The notes under the pieces are model-generated. The model saw only the letters and a program-made list of their open reading frames with translations. It searched no databases and was not told where the DNA came from. Source: Pseudacidovorax sp. NFM-22 (GTDB lineage Bacteria; Pseudomonadota; Gammaproteobacteria; Burkholderiales; Burkholderiaceae_C). Taken from it: a stretch of DNA of 64,000 nucleotides. The stretch lies in NCBI RefSeq assembly GCF_021401245.1, contig NZ_JACBFY010000001.1, forward strand, positions 744,001 through 808,000. The letters run 5' to 3'. Numbering within the stretch: the stretch's first letter is position 1; each line of letters starts with the position of its first letter. The translations under genes were made by a program, and so were the position numbers. Positions 57,117-64,000 of this stretch are shown piece by piece.

Positions 57117-57662
57117 ATGAGCGACAGCACGAACGAACTGCAGCGCTGGCTGGACGACGAGGCCACGGTCCGCGCCCGGATGGATGCAGGCCCCGGCCCC
57201 GGCGTGGCGAGGCCCGACCAGGTGATGGGCCGCAGCGGCCTGGAAGTGATGCAGGCCATGCTGGCCGGCGAACTGCCCTATGCCGAGATCGCCCGCACGC
57301 TGGACTTCGTGCTGATCGAGGCCGTGGCCGGCCGCGCCGTCTTCCAGGGCCAGCCGCAGGTGCGGCATCTGAACCCGCTGGGCACCGTGCATGGCGGCTG
57401 GTTCGCCACCCTGCTCGACTCGGCCCTGGGCTGCGCCGTGCACACCAGCCTGCCGGCGGGCCGCAGCTACACGACGGCGGAGCTGGGCATCAACATGGTC
57501 CGCGCGATCACGCCGCAGGTGCCGCGCGTGCGGGCCATCGGCCAGGTGATCCACTGCGGCCGGCAACTGGCCACGGCCGAGGCGCGGCTGGTGGGGCCCG
57601 ACGGCACGCTCTACGCGCATGCCACGACCACTTGCCTCGTGTTCGACCTGCGTCCGCGCTGA
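57117..57662 (+). CDS. PaaI-family hotdog thioesterase
   Basis: The 181-residue protein carries the hotdog thioesterase core (HLNPLGTVHGGWFATLLDSA, then YTTAELGINMVRAITPQVPR). The HGGW element holds the catalytic or oxyanion residues. Members hydrolyse aryl- or acyl-CoA. AAGGAG precedes ATG 57117. It is divergent from marR-MFS and shares the twin operators. This is the last clearly chromosomal gene before the accessory island. Confidence 0.9.
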   Translation: MSDSTNELQRWLDDEATVRARMDAGPGPGVARPDQVMGRSGLEVMQAMLAGELPYAEIARTLDFVLIEAVAGRAVFQGQPQVRHLNPLGTVHGGWFATLLDSALGCAVHTSLPAGRSYTTAELGINMVRAITPQVPRVRAIGQVIHCGRQLATAEARLVGPDGTLYAHATTTCLVFDLRPR

Positions 57663-57956
57663 GCCTCGCGCCGGAGTGTGGGGGGCGACCGTTTTGTTGG
57701 ACCCTGATGGGGGTCGGCAGATTGGGAAACCTGAATGGAGACGCGGGGTTACGCGGGGCTGGCCGGGTTGGACACCCGTTTGGCAAATTGGGCCGACCGG
57801 GGCGTCAGAACGGCCGCTGTGGGCTTGAAATGGGTCGACACGGGCCAGGGTAGCCCGGAACGGGCCGTGCCGTCCAGAGGCCTGATTTCATTGGGGAAAG
57901 CTCCTCGGAACACCCTTCGGTCCGCACGGCCGCCCGTGCCGCCGCGCCGGAGACAA

Positions 57957-58146
57957 GGTCGGACGTTGAGGTCGGACGCTCGAATCTACGTCCGACCGCG
58001 AAAAATGAAGGCGTGTCAAAGACTTGGCGACCCCTAACTGGGTGGGACCCAACGTCCGACCTCGCACAAGGTCGGACGTGAAAAACGGCCCGCGTAGGGT
58101 CGTTTGGGACAGGAGAAAGCATCCGGGCATGGCCTGAGGTCGGACG
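57957..58146. repeat. Six copies of GGTCGGACG, four direct and two inverted
   Basis: Direct copies lie at 57957, 57970, 58070 and 58138; inverted copies CGTCCGACC lie at 57989 and 58053. Copies at 58053 and 58070 sit in a perfect 11-bp stem (ACGTCCGACCT/AGGTCGGACGT) with a 6-nt loop. Copies at 57970 and 57989 form another 9-bp stem. The spacing is irregular. Confidence 0.85.
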
Positions 58147-58188
58147 TTTAACTCGCGGCTCTGAGGGTCAACCGGAGCCGAGTTAAAC
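58146..58188. other. Long hairpin beside the Mor-like pseudogene
   Basis: GTTTAACTCG-CG-GCTC pairs with GAGC-CGAGTTAAAC, 14 bp with a 2-nt bulge and a 13-nt loop. It abuts the Mor-like stop codon and may be its terminator or a mobile-element end. Confidence 0.6.
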
Positions 58189-58623
58189 CTACAGATCGAG
58201 CTGCATCTGCAGGTCGGAAGCCTGCTCGGCGCCGGTCACGATGCGCTCCACCGACCGCTCATCAGCCGGTAGATCAGCGCCAGCTCGCGCGCCGTCCGGT
58301 GCTTGTGCTTCTCCCGGATCCGGTCGTTGCGGACCGCCGTCAGGGCGGCCGTAGCAGTGGGCATCGGGTGGCGCAGGCCGTAGCCGTCGTGGGAGAACTC
58401 GGCGCACAGCGCACGCAGGTTGTCCAGGCCGATCAGCTCGGCGAACGGATGCTCGGCGTTCGCCTGGGCCGGGATGTAGACGCGCACCCCGCCGTACTGC
58501 TCCACGAAGCGCAGCGTTGCCGGCAGCCCGATCAGGCGCACGAACTGCTGCAGCAGCCGGGGGCAGCAGCTCTTCGGGATGCGCCAGATCGGCGTTGCGA
58601 TTGTCGCGGGCGAGCTTGCTCAT
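58189..58623 (-). pseudogene. Mor-family phage transcription activator, two frameshifts
   Basis: The N-terminus (MSKLARDNRNADLAHPEELL) and C-terminus (ERSVERIVTGAEQASDLQMQ) are in one frame. The middle is in another frame (RLIGLPATLRFVEQYGGVRV, then HPFAELIGLDNLRALCAEF and RTARELALIYRLMS) and matches the Mor/C family of Mu-like phages. A G-run near 58560 appears one base too long. Near 58258 a 4-base deletion (GAGC-type) would explain the second shift. It cannot make a full protein as written. Confidence 0.8.
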
Positions 58624-58685
58624 ACTGGCAGAGCCCCGCAGCGCCGCCGAGAATCGCTGTCCCGCTGATCTGAATTCCTTAACTC

Positions 58686-59387
58686 ATGCGCTCGAGATGG
58701 GTCTGGTTCGTACTGACGTTCGTAGCCCTTGCAGGGGCTCTCTGGTGGCTCATTCCCCAGTCGAAATTCGACATACCCGCTTACGTCCAAGCTCTGGGAT
58801 CGGTAGGCGCCATCGTGGCCGCCATTCTTATGACGCTCGACCAACGGCAACTCGAGCTTCAACGCACCCAACGGGACAGCTGGAAGAGGCAGCATGAGGC
58901 CATCGTCCCATGGGGTGCGCTCGCGCGCATAGCACAGCGGCGGCTCAGCGACGTCGCTGGCCTGGTGAACGAAGCAGACGGTTTTACCGGCGCCCCCGGG
59001 GTAGTGTGGAAGCACCACCTGCTTATTGAAGAGCGCCTAGCTAGTTTGAAGTCCGCGATTGCGCGATTCGATGCTTTGCCCTTCGAGGCAATCGGTACTC
59101 CCCAGGCCGTTGAATCGGTCGTGGCGGCGTCTGATGCTTTGCAGAGTGTCGTGGGAACTCTTGACACGCTTTCCAGACTGCAAAGCCAGGGCAAAAAGTC
59201 GGAAAGGCTGCTTGCTCGCTTCTATGAGCAGCTTTCCCTGGCGAATGCTTCCATAGACGAACTCGCCAAGCTCGCACATTTTTTTGTTCTGCTTTCCGAA
59301 GGCCGAACGCCCGACGATGCTCAGCGCGAGGTTGCGGCCAAGCACTCGGGGCTGACTCCGAGCAGTACGGTCCGGGCGAGTACCTAG
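58686..59387 (+). CDS. Membrane protein of unknown function (QA-GS-AI type, 1 of 3)
   Basis: This 233-residue protein has two N-terminal membrane segments: about residues 6-23 (VWFVLTFVALAGALWWLI), and AYVQALGSVGAIVAAILM near 32-49. A long helical cytoplasmic part rich in Leu, Ala and Glu follows. The second segment resembles those of two other genes here (60457 and 61947). Base composition is lower in GC than the core genome. It lies on the plus strand between two minus-strand phage remnants. I do not recognise a function. Confidence 0.7.
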   Translation: MRSRWVWFVLTFVALAGALWWLIPQSKFDIPAYVQALGSVGAIVAAILMTLDQRQLELQRTQRDSWKRQHEAIVPWGALARIAQRRLSDVAGLVNEADGFTGAPGVVWKHHLLIEERLASLKSAIARFDALPFEAIGTPQAVESVVAASDALQSVVGTLDTLSRLQSQGKKSERLLARFYEQLSLANASIDELAKLAHFFVLLSEGRTPDDAQREVAAKHSGLTPSSTVRAST

Positions 59388-59431
59388 CCGCGCAAGCGAT
59401 GCGCCAGAAAGGCTCATCAGTAGCAACTTAT

Positions 59432-59709
59432 TCATGACAGGAAGTCGGCAAAGGGGTAGCGCTGCCCGATCTCGTCCACGACCTCTGTGCGGCAGCTGGG
59501 GCACAGGTGGCTGTTGGGTCCGACCTGGGCTCGCACATGGTGGCATCACACGTCCCTTTGCCAGACTTCGAAGGGCCGTCGCAGAGGAAGCTGCTGGCGG
59601 CCAGACACCCGTGTTCCTTGCCTTCGATGAGCACGTGTGCAGCACAGGGCTCGGGCAGCTTCGAGCCCTTGATGTGCACGATCCCGAGTCCAAGGTGATA
59701 GAACGGCAT
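59432..59709 (-). pseudogene. Small phage-type protein (MPFYHL family), one frameshift
   Basis: The reading frame from ATG 59709 gives MPFYHLGLGIVHIKGSKLPE, then LCDGPSKSGKGTCDATMCEP with paired Cys. After about 59527 the expected continuation (VGPNSHLCPSCRTEVVDEIG, then QRYPFADFLS) lies in another frame and ends at 59432. A small indel near the second Cys pair accounts for it. The protein resembles zinc-binding proteins of prophages; its function is not known to me. Confidence 0.7.
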
Positions 59710-59757
59710 CAGCGGCTCCTCTGCTAAATTGCCGCGCTTCACACAAGGAGCTTCGGC

Positions 59758-60108
59758 ATGTGGTTCATCTACAGACTCCCCCCGATCGACAACCATTGGG
59801 AATATCTGAAGACCGTTGAAGAGACCGCAAAGGAACTGGCCGCGGTACATGCCAGGGAGCGAGTGGCCAGGGTGGACTTCGGCAGCACCGTGACCTTCCA
59901 AGGCTTCATCGATGACTGGGACAGCGCACAAGACGCGGCCGGCGCCAATGGTTGGGAGGGGGACTTTCGTCAGGACCCCAGGGTGTTTTGGGTGCCCTTC
60001 GATGGCGAGTTCAGCTATGGCTTCACGTTCAAGCAAGACAACAACGGCACTACCTTCGTGGTTTCGCGGGTTGCCCTTCCCCATCTGAACGAGTTCGCCG
60101 CGAACTAA
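59758..60108 (+). CDS. Hypothetical phage/island protein, 116 residues
   Basis: MWFIYRLPPIDNHWEYLKTV starts an intact frame with AAGGAG 7 bp upstream. It is a soluble acidic protein with no membrane segment or motif I recognise. The clear ribosome binding site, coding-like composition and good length support a real gene. It is one of the intact plus-strand genes in the island. Confidence 0.65.
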   Translation: MWFIYRLPPIDNHWEYLKTVEETAKELAAVHARERVARVDFGSTVTFQGFIDDWDSAQDAAGANGWEGDFRQDPRVFWVPFDGEFSYGFTFKQDNNGTTFVVSRVALPHLNEFAAN

Positions 60109-60183
60109 AAAGCGTTCAATGCCTCCCGCACAAATCAGGTTCATGGCCGTTTTTGTCGGACACCAGGCCCAAGGAACAACGCG

Positions 60184-60414
60184 ATGACTGTTGAAGTCGA
60201 GCGATTCGAACACCTGGGCTATAAGGGGCGCATCTAGATTCAGGTCCGAGTGTCCGGCGCAGTTGACGGTCGTTGCACGATCTTCAAAGATGGCGTGGCA
60301 GTGGACAGCTGCAGCGTCGACCCGATGGTCTTCAATCAAGCGGAGGCCGTCGGCATGCTCCACCGCGCACGCAAACAGCTGATCAAGGAGCAGGTGAGCG
60401 AAAGTGCGAGTTAG
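60184..60414 (+). pseudogene. Small protein gene interrupted by an in-frame TAG
   Basis: ATG at 60184 reads MTVEVERFEHLGYKGRI, then TAG at 60235-60237, and continues in the same frame as IQVRVSGAVDGRCTIFKDGV, QAEAVGMLHRARKQLIKEQV and SESAS to a TAG at 60412. The full product would be 75 residues plus the amber position. The downstream part looks coding, so a single change (such as CAG or TGG to TAG) is likely. Readthrough or a downstream start cannot be excluded. Confidence 0.55.
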
Positions 60415-60456
60415 CGTCATAGGGCAGTCGCCCCCACCCATCACCGAGCTAATGTC

Positions 60457-61005
60457 ATGGAGACCTGCTTTTTTGTACCTGACGTCAAGCCGAGCGACTG
60501 TGCAGCTTGGATCCAAGCGTTCGGGAGCATCTTTGCAATCGTCGCGTCTGGACTCATAGCGGCCGTCCAAATTCGTGCATCGAATCGAAGCGCGCAACGG
60601 GCCCAGCGTGAGCGGAAACGCGCGATGACCGAGGCGGCCGTGGCGCTCGCTCGCCAATTCACGGTGCAAGTTACATCGCTCCAAGCAGAACTCGCGACAA
60701 GCGCGTTTTACCTCCCAGGCGTCAGCCGAAGTGCTGCCTTCGATCCGTTTAGTGCTCTGAAAGCGGATGTCCTTTCGTTGCCTCTTCACGAAATGCCCGA
60801 CATCAGCGGCATGCGATTGCTCATTGGCTTTCGGAATTTGGTCAACACCACAGATATGGCGTTCAAGAGGCTTGCCATAGAACTTGAGAGCCCGGAAAGA
60901 GCTGCGCTCCTCAGCGCTGCGTCTGTGGAGCACTTGGTCATGGCCGCAGCGGAAAACGAACGCAAATGGGGAGAGCTCGTTGGAACGCTGCACCCCGCTG
61001 GGTGA
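60457..61005 (+). CDS. Membrane protein of unknown function (QA-GS-AI type, 2 of 3)
   Basis: This 182-residue protein has one N-terminal membrane segment with the shared signature AWIQAFGSIFAIVASGLI (about residues 17-34), preceded by KPSDC. A basic stretch (RAQRERKRAMTE) and a helical cytoplasmic domain follow. It resembles 61947-62576 (NSTEC before the helix) and, less closely, 58686-59387. The frame is intact. Function is unknown. Confidence 0.7.
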   Translation: METCFFVPDVKPSDCAAWIQAFGSIFAIVASGLIAAVQIRASNRSAQRAQRERKRAMTEAAVALARQFTVQVTSLQAELATSAFYLPGVSRSAAFDPFSALKADVLSLPLHEMPDISGMRLLIGFRNLVNTTDMAFKRLAIELESPERAALLSAASVEHLVMAAAENERKWGELVGTLHPAG

Positions 61006-61028
61006 TATTGCCCTGAAGCTTGCGCTGG

Positions 61029-61567
61029 TCATTGCAACGCCTCACCGCGCAGCTGCGCATAGCGGCACAGGAAGAGGTTGTAGGCCTCGTGGGGCGCCCA
61101 GGGCGTGTGACGGTGGACAGGGGCTCGATACCGGCGATTTGGGGCCACTCGTCGTCATGAGGCGGCATCAGGTCGCGCTGCTCGGTCGCCAGCCTCACCC
61201 GGTCGAAGTGCTCCACGCTTTCGGGGAGCGGTAGCGGCACCTGGAAGCGTTCCATTACCGCGGCCCCTACGCCCTTCTCTACGCGGCGGTACTCGGGCAG
61301 CAACTCTTTCAAGGGACGCGGCATGTCCCCCACGAAGGCCTGTGCCGTGTCATGCATGAGCGCCGCATAGGCATCCGCCGGGGGCACGTGGTACGACATC
61401 AGCACGCTGTGCTGGGCGACCGAGTAAAAGCGACGGGTGTGGCCGCCGAAATGGCAGAGCTTCGACAGGACGGCGGCGATGTCCGCGATGTCGAATACGG
61501 ATTGGGTCGGTGCCAGGAGTTCGAAGTAGTTCCCACCAGCGGTGAAGATGTCGGGGCGAGCGTTCAT
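61029..61567 (-). pseudogene. Phage HD-domain phosphohydrolase, C-terminal frameshift
   Basis: ATG 61567 reads MNARPDIFTAGGNYFELLAP, then the HD-fold segments CHFGGHTRRFYSVAQHSVL and AALMHDTAQAFVGDMPRPLK, and ATEQRDLMPPHDDEW. Near 61102 the expected end (WAPHEAYNLFLCRYAQLRGE, then ALQ and stop at 61029) moves to another frame, consistent with loss of one base. The HD catalytic residues lie before the break, so a shortened product with an altered tail might keep activity. Confidence 0.75.
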
Positions 61568-61839
61568 CGCTCGATCTGTTCGAGAAGTTGCATGGCAGCG
61601 GCCAGGCGCGGCTGCACGAGCCAGCGCCAGATGCCGATGAGACTGGTGATGGAGAACGCCAGGTGTTGCGCTTGTAGGCGCCAGTGGCCCGTCTCGCGGC
61701 CGAAGACCCCCCAGACAGCATTGCTGGCCAGGAAGAGCACGAAGCCCCAGCGCGCATGGCGGCCGTTCAGGGCCAGCAGCAGCGCACCGGCTGCGCTCAG
61801 GACGGCGCCAGGCGTCTCGATCAGTTCGAGATAAGTCAT
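61564..61839 (-). CDS. Small membrane protein of phage type, 91 residues
   Basis: MTYLELIETPGAVLSAAGAL begins an intact frame with about three membrane segments (GAVLSAAGALLLALNG, GFVLFLASNAVWGVFG and HLAFSITSLIGIWRWL). Its stop overlaps the HD gene start (ATGA), so the two form a phage operon. It is the only intact member of the minus-strand phage series here. Confidence 0.7.
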   Translation of the reverse strand: MTYLELIETPGAVLSAAGALLLALNGRHARWGFVLFLASNAVWGVFGRETGHWRLQAQHLAFSITSLIGIWRWLVQPRLAAAMQLLEQIER

Positions 61840-61946
61840 GTCGGCATTCCCTTCGCTTGGCTTCGCCGCATGCTGGGCGCGCCTGCTTTAGGCGCCTGGC
61901 CAATCAGCGGCGGCGATACTTGGTGTCGCACAGCGAGGGATGCACC

Positions 61947-62576
61947 GTGAATACCCAGAAGATCGAAACCTGCATGTGGATGAACTTCGGCCTCAACTCG
62001 ACCGAGTGCGCTTCGTGGGTTCAAGCCTGGGGATCCATCGCAGCGATCCTGGTGGCTGTCGCCGTTTTTGTTGCTGGGCATTTGATTCAACGCCGTTCGC
62101 GCATCCGCGAAGAAGAAGCGACTTACACCCGCCAACTCGAGCACGCCTATCAGCTGATCAAAGGAGCAGCCCGGATTTGCCGGCACGTGCCAGAGTTCAT
62201 CGGTCCGCTGGGCCTGCGTGGTGCTGACGGCCAAGCGATGCTCGCTGAGCTTCATGCGTACTGTGACGCGTTCAAGAAAGTCGACGTTTCCTCAATGAGG
62301 ACTACCAACCTTTTCCACGCAGTGCTGTCTGGCGATGCGCTGACCAGGTTCATCACTGCTCAGGTCGAGTGGTTTGTTAAGTTGGATCCCACTTCGCTCG
62401 ACGATGTGGTCTTCGGCACCTACCACGTTATGGCGGAGCTTCTCAGGCAACTTGAGTCGCATGCCGAGACGGTGGCAATAGCTCTCAGGGAACGGTGCGT
62501 TGAGCCGGAGAGCATGCAGCTGATCAAGAAGTTCGTGGCCGCCACGGCAGCTGTCGGCGTCTTGGACCACTTCTGA
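61947..62576 (+). CDS. Membrane protein of unknown function (QA-GS-AI type, 3 of 3)
   Basis: This 209-residue protein (GTG start at 61947 with GAGGGA upstream; ATG at 61974 is an alternative) has one membrane segment SWVQAWGSIAAILVAVAV near residues 23-40, preceded by NSTEC, and a helical cytoplasmic part. The arrangement (Cys, Trp, QA-GS-AI helix, basic residues, helical domain) is the same as in 60457-61005. The frame is intact. Its 3' end lies against a truncated minus-strand phage gene. Confidence 0.7.
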   Translation: MNTQKIETCMWMNFGLNSTECASWVQAWGSIAAILVAVAVFVAGHLIQRRSRIREEEATYTRQLEHAYQLIKGAARICRHVPEFIGPLGLRGADGQAMLAELHAYCDAFKKVDVSSMRTTNLFHAVLSGDALTRFITAQVEWFVKLDPTSLDDVVFGTYHVMAELLRQLESHAETVAIALRERCVEPESMQLIKKFVAATAAVGVLDHF

Positions 62577-62622
62577 GCATCCACCAACATCAGGGGGCCG
62601 CGTTGTGGTTCGGAAGCGCGGC

Positions 62623-63056
62623 TCATGGTGCCTCCCTCACGTTGCGCTGCAGCCTTTCGGTCGCGAGCCGGTTGATAGCGGCCCACTGGAAGGGAAGGAA
62701 GTTGTGGTTCCAGATGGGCACCGTGTCGGTCTCCCGCGCTTCCGCAGCTCCTCCTGCACCTCGGTGCAGCAGAGGTGCACGCCGAACGTGTCGGGCATGC
62801 CGGTGTCCACGTTGTGCTCGAACACGTCGGCCGCCAGCGGGCCGGCGCATTCCGGGCACCGGATGAAGCCCGGCAGCTCCACATAGCCGGCACGGCGGTG
62901 GACGACGGGGCCGATGCTCAGCCGGGCCTGGGCCTGGGCCTGGGCAAATTCGACCACCGTTGCAAGTTGAGCCTGCAGAGTCCGCCGGTCGATGTCGACG
63001 CGCAGTCGCGCCTGGGCGAGGCTGCACGCGGTCTCGATGTGGAACGGGGCGTTCAT
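62623..63056 (-). pseudogene. Phage zinc-ribbon-like protein, one frameshift
   Basis: ATG 63056 reads MNAPFHIETACSLAQARLRV, later AQAQAQARLSIG and FIRCPECAGPLAADVFEHNV with a CxxC pair and HLCC. Near 62735 the expected continuation (ETDTVPIWNHNFLPFQWAAI, then NRLATERLQRNVREAP) lies in another frame and stops at 62623, consistent with one lost G in a G-run. A further gene start (MSRASEPQ, ATG at 62626) overlaps the stop and is cut off by the plus-strand gene ending at 62576. Confidence 0.7.
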
Positions 63057-63162
63057 TGGCCCCGCTCCTTGCCGCGCCCGAAGGCGCTGAAACAGAAGCA
63101 GAGCAGAACGATGCCCACGGCCACGCCCGACCCACGGTAAGCGCGTAGCTGCCAAGATCCAT
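63053..63162 (-). pseudogene. Tiny membrane protein, one frameshift
   Basis: ATG 63162 reads MDLGSYALTV; the expected continuation GSGVAVGIVLLCFCFSAFGR, then GKERGQ, lies in another frame and its TGA overlaps the next gene start (ATGA). One missing G near 63130 restores a 36-residue protein with a single membrane helix. The tight overlap supports a real phage gene. Confidence 0.55.
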
Positions 63163-63195
63163 AAGCCGACCTTCGGCATTGCAGCCACAGCCGGG

Positions 63196-63590
63196 CCCCG
63201 ATTAACCCTGCTGCGAATCGAGGAGGAGCTGTCCGATGCACGCGCGCGCCTGGCGCGGGGTGTTCATCGAGAACAAGCCCTTTGACCAAGTGCTGCAGCG
63301 CTTCGACCGACGGGGCACGCTCTTCTACGTTGATCCGCCGTATTGGAGCTGCGAGAAGGACTACGGCAAGGGTCTGTTCACTTCGTGAGGATTTCGCGCG
63401 CCTGGCGGCCCTTCTGGGAGCCTGCAAGGGCAAGCTCATCCTGAGCCTCAACGGCACGGTCGGCGTGCGTGAGACTTTTCGCGAGTTCAGGATAGAGGTG
63501 GTGAAAACTCGCTACTCGATCGCAGCAAATGCGAACCAAGCGGTTGGCGAGGTGCTCATCACCAACTTCAAGCCGGCGCGTAGTGGCTGA
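63196..63590 (+). pseudogene. D12-class DNA adenine methylase, 5'-truncated, two frameshifts
   Basis: Three frames together give LLRIEEELSDARARLAR, then VFIENKPFDQVLQRFDRRGT and LFYVDPPYW with the catalytic DPPY motif, then REDFARLAALLGACKGKLIL, YSIAANANQAVGEVLITNFK. Breaks lie at a G-run near 63257 (one base too many) and at ACTTCG near 63386 (one extra T). The N-terminal SAM-binding region is missing. The product is surely inactive. Confidence 0.8.
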
Positions 63591-63672
63591 GTGGGGTGGT
63601 CTGGCTTGGTTGCTCGCCGACGCCGTCAGAGCGGTACTGGCGGCGTTCCAACACAACCGCAAGCGACCGTGA
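63583..63672 (+). CDS. Possible 29-residue phage micropeptide
   Basis: GTG at 63583 reads VAEWGGLAWLLADAVRAVLA, then AFQHNRKRP. Its start overlaps the methylase stop and its TGA overlaps the GTG of the next frame, the pattern of tightly packed phage genes. One amphipathic or membrane-like helix is visible. There is no other support. Confidence 0.35.
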   Translation: MAEWGGLAWLLADAVRAVLAAFQHNRKRP

Positions 63673-63912
63673 AAACCCAGACCACCAACATCGGCCTCAG
63701 TCTGATCCTGGCGCAGAGCGAGCCCTCGGCCAAAGCTGCCTACCAGGCGCAACAGGCGAACATTGCGATCTCCGGGCCGCGCTGCATGACCGCCTCGCGG
63801 CGCACGCCGAGCGCGCGGCGGCCGGCCCGACGAACTGGGCTTCGTGGGCGACCTTGGCGCGATCCAGGGCCGCCTGTTGGAAGCCGCGGAGTTCATGCCG
63901 CCGGTGCGCTGA
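63669..63912 (+). pseudogene. Phage-type small protein, two frameshifts
   Basis: GTG 63669 reads MKTQTTNIGLSLILAQSEPS and AKAAYQAQQANIAIS. The continuation RAALHDRLAAHAERAAAGPT is in a second frame, and GFVGDLGAIQGRLLEAAEFM with PPVR and a stop at 63912 is in a third. One base is missing near 63770 and one G near 63840. A GC-rich hairpin (about 63929-63958) follows. Confidence 0.6.
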
Positions 63913-64000
63913 GCGGCGCGCCAGGTACAGAGAAGGCGCCTTCGGGGCCTCTCTGCTTGGCTGCGGTCCCCCGTGACAAGTGAAGCCGCGCGGCGCTAAC

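Larger units (their letters stand above)
57663..58188. other. Gene-free boundary region of the accessory island
   Basis: About 526 bp contain no gene I can support. It holds the 9-bp repeat array (57957-58146) and the GTTTAACTCG hairpin (58146-58188). No integrase gene, tRNA-derived attachment site or clear direct-repeat junction is visible. Confidence 0.7.

Noticed and set aside
57805..58122. Minus-strand frame of about 105 codons in the repeat region
   Set aside because: It has no ribosome binding site or recognisable family and is built over the repeat array; probably non-coding.
59710..61032. Long minus-strand open frame continuing upstream of the MPFYHL-type gene
   Set aside because: It is antisense to three plus-strand genes and has no family features; only the part from ATG 59709 is phage-like.

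Overview
The window is GC-rich chromosomal DNA from a motile betaproteobacterium, most likely order Burkholderiales and probably family Comamonadaceae. The reasons are the FlhDC-type flagellar regulon, a gene order running fliC / flhDC / motAB / flhBAF / fliA, a Liv-type uptake system with a LivM-LivG fusion, and a PXPV-type small secreted protein. No rRNA, tRNA or CRISPR array was seen. Species cannot be assigned from the sequence alone.

Layout. 1-9.4 kb: fliH (cut by the window edge), fliG and fliF on the minus strand; fliE diverging; fliT, fliS, fliD and fliC on the minus strand; then flhDC and motA on the plus strand. 9.5-21.4 kb: motB, two very large overlapping genes of unknown role (a HAD-fold protein, and a methyltransferase fused to a capsule-synthesis-like domain), flhB, flhA, flhF and fliA. 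21.6-31.2 kb: an eight-gene minus-strand block coding for an FAD dehydrogenase, an SDR, a Liv-type ABC importer, a metallo-beta-lactamase-fold enzyme and an Old-Yellow-Enzyme homologue. A divergent IclR regulator (31.3-32.2 kb) faces this block across palindromic sites. 32.2-44.5 kb: flgN, flgM and flgA on the minus strand facing flgBCDEFGHIJKL on the plus strand. 44.5-57.7 kb: ordinary chromosomal genes (degenerate EAL-HDOD protein, EttA, RhlE-type helicase, MarR+GNAT, MFS + class II aldolase, PXPV protein, MATE, MFS+MarR, PaaI-like thioesterase).

57.7-64 kb is an accessory island. A gene-free stretch carries six copies of a 9-bp repeat. After it come remnants of phage genes (Mor-like activator, HD phosphohydrolase, zinc-ribbon protein, D12-class adenine methylase and small proteins). 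Almost all of these are broken by small frameshifts. Intact plus-strand cargo genes lie between the minus-strand remnants, including three that share a membrane-segment signature.

How the genes work together. FlhDC is expected to start the flagellar cascade, FliA to read the late genes, and FlgM to hold FliA back until hook completion. I can see FliA-type promoter matches in front of flgM and fliS, and a weaker one in front of fliC. The 21.6-32.2 kb block looks like an IclR-controlled uptake-and-oxidation pathway for an unknown cyclic or unsaturated compound. The strongest candidates for undescribed biology are the two-gene module inside the flagellar locus (10.7-15.7 kb) and the three related membrane proteins in the decayed phage island.
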